Assembly (NCBI GenBank): GCA_021775835.1
Contig: JAJFHC010000018.1
Location: forward strand, 18,615-82,614
Direction: 5' to 3'
Length of the DNA: 64,000 nt
From: Hyphomicrobiales bacterium
GTDB lineage: Bacteria > Pseudomonadota > Alphaproteobacteria > Rhizobiales > JAJFHC01
Shown here: piece by piece, positions 59,086 through 64,000 of the stretch
How positions within the stretch are numbered: position 1 is the stretch's first letter
Layout: each line of letters starts with the position of its first letter
Translations under genes and position numbers: made by a program
Notes under the pieces: generated by a model
What the model was told of the DNA's origin: nothing
The model's database searches: none
The model's input: the letters and a program-made list of their open reading frames with translations, nothing else

Positions 59086-59282
59086 TTCGGTCCGGGATTG
59101 GCTGGTGACCGTCGCCTTGGCTCGGATGGCTATCGGCCGATTTCCCATTGGATGGATCAATGAATCCAACGGCAACAGTATAGGGACACCTAGAGCACGA
59201 TGTGAAAGCGGAATGTCGCTGATCGTCCGCGTGCACATTTGCTCGTCCCGCACCACGTACCGACTTACCTTGGGAGAGCAAT

Positions 59283-60278
59283 ATGTCTGTGGACTCTGTG
59301 ATTTGGAATGACTGGCATCCGGTCGCACATTCGGATCAAGTGAAACCCGGCGAAATATTCTCTGCCCGGCTTCTTGAAACTGATATTGTTTTGTGGCGTT
59401 CAGAAGAGACGTTGCAGGCTTGGCACGACCGGTGCGCCCATCGCGGTGTCAAGCTGTCTCTTGGCAAGATCTGTGAAAACCGTCTGGTCTGCGCCTACCA
59501 TGGTTGGGAGTATCGCGACGATGGTCTTTGTGTGCGCTATCCAGCGCATGAGAGGCAAAAACCGTCGCCGCGGGCAAAAGCGACGTCCTACGACGTGAAG
59601 GAGCGATATGGTCTCGTGTGGGTTTGCTTAGGCGAGCCCGATGCCGACATCGTCCCATTTCCGGAAGCCGATGAAGGAACTCATCGCCTGTATTACGGTG
59701 GTAGTTTCCCCTACGAGACCAGTGGCCAGAGGGCAATCGAAAATTTTTTGGATGTTGCCCATTTTCCCTTTGTGCACGCCGGATACCTAGGCGCAGAGCC
59801 ACACACGGAGATCAAAGATTATTATGTTGATGTCTCAGACGACGGCATTGCGGTTACTAACGTCACGGTTTGGCAACCCAAGCCGACAAACACGCTGGAA
59901 GTTGAAGGTCTTGATGTCGGGTATGAGTATTATGTTCAGCGTCCCCTGACCGCACGGCTTGTAAAAGACGTTGGTGTCAAGAACACGAACGGAGTCGTCG
60001 CGACAGAATCCATAATGCTGTCGATAACGCCGGTCGAACCGGAAAGATGTATCGGCAGAGTTCTTCTGGCGTCCAACCACGACACTCAGCACAGTGATGA
60101 AGACGTTGCAGCGTATACCGAATTGATTATCGGTCAGGATGTTGGAATAGTGGAGTCCCAGTTTCCCAAACGGCTTCCGCTCGACATTGGCCAAGAACTC
60201 CATGTCCGGTCGGATCAGACCGCCATAGAATACCGCCGTTGGCTCAAGTCTCTCGGTGTGACGTTTGGAACAGTCTGA
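59283..60278 (+). CDS. Rieske non-heme iron oxygenase, substrate unknown
   Basis: A 331-residue oxygenase component. The Rieske [2Fe-2S] ligands are C51-x-H53 (DRCAHRGVKL) and C70-x2-H73 (VCAYHGWEY). The catalytic domain is VanA-like with the iron site in AIENFLDVAHFPFVHAGYLG (H160, H165). The ATG has GGGAGAG upstream. Such enzymes need a separate reductase, and none is encoded nearby. The position after a purine-type importer and opposite guaD suggests a purine or N-methylated purine substrate, by analogy with N-demethylases, but this is inference. Other substrates (aromatics, quaternary amines) are possible. Confidence 0.88.
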   Translation: MSVDSVIWNDWHPVAHSDQVKPGEIFSARLLETDIVLWRSEETLQAWHDRCAHRGVKLSLGKICENRLVCAYHGWEYRDDGLCVRYPAHERQKPSPRAKATSYDVKERYGLVWVCLGEPDADIVPFPEADEGTHRLYYGGSFPYETSGQRAIENFLDVAHFPFVHAGYLGAEPHTEIKDYYVDVSDDGIAVTNVTVWQPKPTNTLEVEGLDVGYEYYVQRPLTARLVKDVGVKNTNGVVATESIMLSITPVEPERCIGRVLLASNHDTQHSDEDVAAYTELIIGQDVGIVESQFPKRLPLDIGQELHVRSDQTAIEYRRWLKSLGVTFGTV

Positions 60279-60298
60279 CGGATCGACCGGGTAACTTT

Positions 60299-61330
60299 CT
60301 AAAATGCCCGTTCAACACAGAAGTCCACGGCCTCGAGCAGGGCTGATTTCTGCTCGCTTTCCGGGAAGATAGCAAGCGCATCTCGCGCCATTGCACCATA
60401 GTGATGCGCGCGTTTTATGGTGTCCGCAAGCGCATCGTTTTTTCCCATCAGCGATACCGCGTGTTCCAGGTCAGCATCCGACTGGTCGCCTTCCTGCATC
60501 GCGCGTTTCCAGAACGCCCGTTCCTCCTCGTCGCCGCGCCGGAACGAAAGAACCACGGGCAGGGTGATCTTGCCCTCCCGGAAATCGTCGCCGATATGCT
60601 TGCCGAGCAGGGCCTGCTGGCCCGAATAGTCGAGCGCATCGTCTACAAGTTGAAAGGCCAGACCAAGATTGCGCCCGAAGGAATGCAGGGCGGTGTGTTC
60701 TTCTTTCGGCCGGTCGGCGATCACGGCGCCGATTTCGGCGGCCGCGGCAAACAGGGCCGCCGTCTTGGCGCCGATCACGGTCAGGTAGGCATCCTCCGTC
60801 GTGGACGTGTCCTTGGAAGCCGCAAGCTGCAACACTTCGCCTTCCGCGATCACGGCGGCTGCATTCGACAGGATCGCCAACGCCGCCAGCGACTCCGTCT
60901 CGACCATCATCTTGAAAGCCTGGCCAAGCAGGTAGTCGCCGACCAGCACACTGGCCTCGTTGCCCCAGACCATGCGTGCCGACGGCTTGCCGCGGCGCAA
61001 CTCACTCTCGTCGACCACATCGTCGTGGAGCAGGGTCGCGGTGTGCATGAATTCGACACTGGCGGCGAGCGTGATGTGATGTCCGCCCTGATAGCCACAC
61101 ATTTGGGCGGCGGCTATCGTCAGCATGGGACGCAGGCGCTTGCCGCCGGAGTCGATCAGGTGCTGGGCAACCTCGGGGATCATCTCTACGTCGGAAAACG
61201 TGCGGTTGATGATCAGTTCGTTGACGCGCTGCATGTCCGGGTTAACCAGATCGAACAGCTTCTGGATCGTCGCGTTCTGTTGTTTACTGCCGCGCTCTTT
61301 GTCACCAGCTATCGGGACCACTACACCCAC
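60299..61330 (-). CDS. ispB: Polyprenyl diphosphate synthase (octaprenyl/decaprenyl type)
   Basis: A 343-residue trans-prenyltransferase that makes the ubiquinone side chain. The two Asp-rich motifs are visible: LLHDDVVDESELRRGKPS and LVDDALDYSG. The GTG at 61330 is chosen because it has GGAG upstream and gives the usual (M)GVV start; a longer frame extends 99 residues upstream without family support. It is divergent from DUF2007. The chain length (C40 or C50) cannot be read with confidence; many alphaproteobacteria make C50. Confidence 0.93.
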   Translation of the reverse strand: MGVVVPIAGDKERGSKQQNATIQKLFDLVNPDMQRVNELIINRTFSDVEMIPEVAQHLIDSGGKRLRPMLTIAAAQMCGYQGGHHITLAASVEFMHTATLLHDDVVDESELRRGKPSARMVWGNEASVLVGDYLLGQAFKMMVETESLAALAILSNAAAVIAEGEVLQLAASKDTSTTEDAYLTVIGAKTAALFAAAAEIGAVIADRPKEEHTALHSFGRNLGLAFQLVDDALDYSGQQALLGKHIGDDFREGKITLPVVLSFRRGDEEERAFWKRAMQEGDQSDADLEHAVSLMGKNDALADTIKRAHHYGAMARDALAIFPESEQKSALLEAVDFCVERAF

Positions 61331-61528
61331 GGGAAGGACTCCGCCATTATTGTACCTTTGCGCCAGACAATAGGCGTCGTCGTTATTTCCGGCAAGAGCG
61401 ACTCTTGGCCGCTGACGCAAGCGTGATTGGGGTGATCCCAGCCTCACATCATTTGCCAAATCCCACAACGTCGTTATGTATGGGGGGCCTCTGCAGTTGC
61501 CCCTGCGTATAAAGGATCGTGGACGCCG

Positions 61529-61750
61529 GTGAAAGAACTCCTCAGAACCAATGACGCCGTGCTGATTTCCTTCATCGAGTCGATCATGAAGGAAGCGCAA
61601 GTCGAGCATGTGGTGCTCGATACTCACATGAGCGTGGTCGACGGCAGCCTCGGTGTCCTGCCGCGGCGCATTATGGTTGACGATGACAGCCTGCGTCAGG
61701 CTCGCCGCCTGTTGGACGATCTGGGAATTGAGTATGGCACATCCTCGTGA
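61529..61750 (+). CDS. DUF2007 protein
   Basis: A 73-residue protein of the DUF2007 family (putative signal-transducing protein). It starts with GTG; the core MKELLRTNDAVLISFIESIMKEA, HVVLDTHMSVVDG and RRIMVDDDSLRQARRLLDDLGI is typical. It overlaps the methyltransferase gene by 17 bases. No biochemical role is established. Confidence 0.9.
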   Translation: MKELLRTNDAVLISFIESIMKEAQVEHVVLDTHMSVVDGSLGVLPRRIMVDDDSLRQARRLLDDLGIEYGTSS

Positions 61751-62531
61751 AGGCGACTGGTCCGACGATGCGTTCCTGGGCGGACGCGTCCAGGCCCTGC
61801 AACCCCGGGCAGGCTACCGCGCCGGCATCGATGCGGTGTTGCTGGCAGCTGCCGTTCCGGCCCTGAGGGGAGAAAGAATTCTGGAAGTGGGTGCCGGTGT
61901 CGGTGTCGCCACCCTTTGCCTTGCCGCCCGGGTTGATGACCTGACCGTGACGGGCGTCGAACTCCAGCCACAGCTTTGCGAGGCCGCCCGTGACAACGTC
62001 ACACGCAACCGGCTCGATCACCGGGTCGTAGTGGTTCAGGGCGATGTCTGTGCCGGTACCAGGGCCGCCGACGCGACCGGATTGAAACCTGAATCCTTCG
62101 ACCGGGTATTTGCCAACCCGCCTTACTTTCAGTTGGGCCAGGTAAGATTGCCGCCCGATCCTGTTCGTGCCCGCTCCCATACCGCTGACCCAGGCGACCT
62201 CGACCGCTGGATGCGCTTCATGGTGTCCATGGTCAAACCGTCGGGGACCATGACCATGATTCACACAGCCGAGGCATTGCCACGATTGCTGGCGGCCTGC
62301 GAGAACCGTTTCGGCGGCCTGCACATCGTGCCGATTCACCCGCGTCCCGGTGTCGCCGCAAACCGTGTCCTCTTGCACGGGGTCAAGGCCAGCAAGGCAC
62401 CGCTGAAACTCATGCACAGTGTCGCCCTTCACCGGGCAGACGGCTCCTACGAGGAGAAAATCGAAAAAGTCCTGCGTTACGGCAGGACGCTTGGATGGTT
62501 CGAGACGAATGCGTCTTGTGACGAGGGTTGA
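61734..62531 (+). CDS. TrmN6-like SAM-dependent methyltransferase
   Basis: A 265-residue methyltransferase. The SAM motif ILEVGAGVGVATLCLAAR and the catalytic NPPY (FANPPYFQLGQ) indicate N6-adenine methylation of RNA; similarity to TrmN6 (tRNA1-Val A37) is clear in the start DDAFLGGRVQALQPRAGYRAGIDAVLLAAA. The ATG at 61734 lies inside DUF2007. The 3' end overlaps a possible TTG start of the next gene. Confidence 0.88.
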   Translation: MAHPREGDWSDDAFLGGRVQALQPRAGYRAGIDAVLLAAAVPALRGERILEVGAGVGVATLCLAARVDDLTVTGVELQPQLCEAARDNVTRNRLDHRVVVVQGDVCAGTRAADATGLKPESFDRVFANPPYFQLGQVRLPPDPVRARSHTADPGDLDRWMRFMVSMVKPSGTMTMIHTAEALPRLLAACENRFGGLHIVPIHPRPGVAANRVLLHGVKASKAPLKLMHSVALHRADGSYEEKIEKVLRYGRTLGWFETNASCDEG

Positions 62532-62584
62532 GGCAACATATCTATGGGCAGGTTTACCGATCATCCGAAAGCACACATCTCATC

Positions 62585-63460
62585 ATGTTGAAATACCTGC
62601 GCTCGCTTCTGCCGGCCCGATTCCGGCAAGTAAAACCCCTGGTGCCTGTGATCAGGCTGAGCGGCGCGATTGGGGCCGTGTCGCCCTTGAGGCCCGGATT
62701 GACGCTCGCCGGATGTGCCGAGACCCTTGAGCGGGCGTTTTCCATGCGCAGCGCCAAGGCCGTGGCGATTCTGGTGAACTCCCCTGGTGGGTCGCCGGTT
62801 CAGTCCACGCTGATCTTCAAGCGGATCAGAGCCCTGGCGGAAGAAAAGGAATTGACGGTCTATGTCTTTGCCGAAGATGTGGCCGCGTCCGGCGGCTACA
62901 TGCTGGCCTGTGCCGGTGACGAGATCTATGCCGATGAAAGCTCGATCATCGGATCGATCGGCGTGATCTCCGCAGGGTTCGGATTTACGGACGCCATTGC
63001 CAAGCTCGGAATCGACCGCCGGGTTTACACGTCTGGTGAAAACAAAATGTCACTCGATCCGTTCCAGCCGGAAAAATCAGCCGACGTCGAGCGCCTGAAA
63101 GCACTCCAAAGTGAAGTGCACGAGGCGTTCAAGGCGCTGGTCCGGGGCCGCCGGGGGGATGCCTTGAAGGGCGAAGAAAGCGACCTTTTCTCCGGTGCCT
63201 TCTGGTCGGGAACAAAGGCGCTTGAACTCGGTCTGACGGACGGCCTTGGAGACCTGCGTTCAGTCATGCGGGAGAAACTTGGCGACAAGGTCAGGCTTAA
63301 AGTCGTCCAACAGCACACGAACTGGCTGAAGCGCCGCCTTGGTGCCGACACGGCGCTACTGTCCTTGATGAACCCGACGGAGGCCAGCAGCACGTCCCTG
63401 GCGACTGACCTGTTGTCTACAGCCGAAGAACGGGCCCTGTGGTCGCGGTACGGCCTGTGA
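62585..63460 (+). CDS. S49 family serine peptidase (SppA-like)
   Basis: A 291-residue peptidase related to signal peptide peptidase SppA and SohB. The catalytic Ser lies in DVAASGGYMLACAGDEIYAD with SSIIGSIGVISAGFG; the general base Lys is expected in the GENKMSLDPFQ region. No transmembrane helix is evident at the start, which reads LKYLRSLLPARFRQVKP. The ATG at 62585 has no good ribosome binding site; a TTG at 62528 is an alternative. It probably degrades membrane or leader peptides. Confidence 0.88.
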   Translation: MLKYLRSLLPARFRQVKPLVPVIRLSGAIGAVSPLRPGLTLAGCAETLERAFSMRSAKAVAILVNSPGGSPVQSTLIFKRIRALAEEKELTVYVFAEDVAASGGYMLACAGDEIYADESSIIGSIGVISAGFGFTDAIAKLGIDRRVYTSGENKMSLDPFQPEKSADVERLKALQSEVHEAFKALVRGRRGDALKGEESDLFSGAFWSGTKALELGLTDGLGDLRSVMREKLGDKVRLKVVQQHTNWLKRRLGADTALLSLMNPTEASSTSLATDLLSTAEERALWSRYGL

Positions 63461-63488
63461 CGCCGCCATCTGATTGAGGGGATTATCC

Positions 63489-63701
63489 ATGGCTAAAATT
63501 CTCACGACGATTGCGCTCCTCGGTGGCGCCTGGCTCATATTCAAGGTGATTGCCGCCCGCTCCGAGGCGACAAAACAGGCCATGGCAAGGGCGAAGAACA
63601 GCGATTATCATAAGTCCCCGGAAAATGGTTCCGCCATTCCCCTGCGCAAGGATCCGGTCACGGGCGCCTATGTTCCTGACGACGACAGCCGCGCCTCGTG
63701 A
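63489..63701 (+). CDS. Small hypothetical membrane-anchored protein
   Basis: A 70-residue protein with one N-terminal helix (ILTTIALLGGAWLIFKVIAA) and a charged tail. AGGGG lies eight bases before the ATG at 63489. Position between the S49 peptidase and glyQ matches a small conserved protein in related genomes. No function known. Confidence 0.72.
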   Translation: MAKILTTIALLGGAWLIFKVIAARSEATKQAMARAKNSDYHKSPENGSAIPLRKDPVTGAYVPDDDSRAS

Positions 63702-63854
63702 GTGGTTCGTGAAACGTGGTGAAATTGTCACGCCCGTCGAGCATTGCTTGACCCTGCACAGACGCCCCATTAGGTTGCGCCAATCCCTGAGTTGTGCACC
63801 TGCGAAGTGCAGGTGGCGGTGAAGGGCCGTTCATTGGTTTTACCGGATTTTCCC

Positions 63855-64000
63855 ATGTCCGCCTCCTTTCAAGGAGGATCCAGCAGTCTGGATCCCACTC
63901 GCTCGTTCCAGGGCCTGATTCTCACGTTGCAGAATTACTGGGCAACCTATGGCTGCGTCATGCTTCAACCTTACGACATGGAAGTGGGGGCGGGCACGTT
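63855..64000 (+). CDS. glyQ: Glycyl-tRNA synthetase alpha subunit, N-terminal part (3' end outside window)
   Basis: The first 48 residues of GlyQ are visible and run off the window. The sequence [34 protein letters not shown] is the conserved N-terminus of the alpha subunit of the bacterial tetrameric glycyl-tRNA synthetase. The ATG at 63855 adds eleven residues ([11 protein letters not shown]) before the usual start and has no upstream ribosome binding site. A CTG at 63888, in frame, sits ten bases after a perfect AAGGAGG and would give the standard N-terminus, so the start is uncertain. Confidence 0.92.
   Translation, partial: MSASFQGGSSSLDPTRSFQGLILTLQNYWATYGCVMLQPYDMEVGAGT
63862..63877 (+). 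promoter_or_regulatory. SD/anti-SD hairpin at the start of glyQ
   Basis: CCTCCTT (63862-63868) pairs with AAGGAGG (63871-63877) with a two-base loop. It would hide a perfect Shine-Dalgarno sequence that precedes a possible CTG start. Confidence 0.5.

Noticed and set aside
60401..61426. Long open frame (341 residues) on the plus strand opposite ispB
   Set aside because: It is the mirror of a well-conserved polyprenyl synthase, has no family-like motifs, and is rich in His, Arg and Gln as expected of an antisense frame.

Overview
The window is a chromosomal segment of an alphaproteobacterium, most likely of the Hyphomicrobiales (Rhizobiales). The evidence is gene content and order: a coxB-coxA-ctaB-coxF-like-ctaG-coxC-DUF983-surf1-thrC-M16 peptidase run, an F0 ATP synthase operon with paired b' and b subunits, the cell-cycle methyltransferase gene ccrM beside rnhB, dciA and mutY back to back, thrB-rnhA, and a DUF2007-TrmN6-like-S49-glyQ run next to a polyprenyl synthase. 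No rRNA, tRNA, CRISPR array, insertion sequence or prophage was seen.

Layout. 0-2.5 kb: two tandem paralogous proteins with an FGE-sulfatase (C-type lectin-like) fold; the complete one also carries a caspase-like domain and a peptidoglycan-binding-like tail. 2.6-9.9 kb: mostly minus-strand genes, namely a divergent DapB-family reductase, a DUF937 protein, a MATE exporter, a GMC oxidoreductase with a small signal-bearing partner, TldD and an IalB-family secreted protein. 10.6-20.5 kb: aa3-type cytochrome c oxidase structural and assembly genes, running into thrC, an M16 peptidase and a GNAT acetyltransferase. 20.7-28.3 kb: a membrane GGDEF/EAL protein, YqgE, a stand-alone DsbD N-terminal domain protein, a peroxiredoxin, rnhA-thrB and ispH. 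28.4-31.1 kb: atpI-B-E-F'-F with a recognisable promoter and terminator. 31.3-39.3 kb: chromosome maintenance and repair genes (smc, a DsbA-like protein, dciA, mutY, ccrM, rnhB). 39.3-46.9 kb: an EmrAB-type pump, an orphan membrane protein, a radical SAM protein, two small sugar/nucleotidyl-transferase-like genes, moaB and a uracil-DNA glycosylase. 47.1-51.6 kb: ETF-ubiquinone oxidoreductase, a TPR protein and ispE. 51.7-60.3 kb: an accessory cluster of guanine deaminase, a BMP-type nucleoside/purine ABC importer, an AraC regulator and a Rieske oxygenase. 60.3-64 kb: polyprenyl synthase, DUF2007, a methyltransferase, an S49 peptidase and the start of glyQ.

How the parts fit. Most genes are housekeeping: respiration (cox and atp operons, ETF-QO, polyprenyl side chain of ubiquinone), isoprenoid precursors (ispH, ispE, ispB), threonine synthesis (thrB, thrC) and genome maintenance. 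The parts with least precedent are the double pseudo-enzyme protein at the left end, the purine-import/Rieske cluster, the DapB-like protein lacking the catalytic His pair, and several regulatory structures: CtrA-like boxes before ccrM, a hairpin between atpE and atpF', a 16-bp hairpin before thrC, and an SD/anti-SD hairpin at the start of glyQ.
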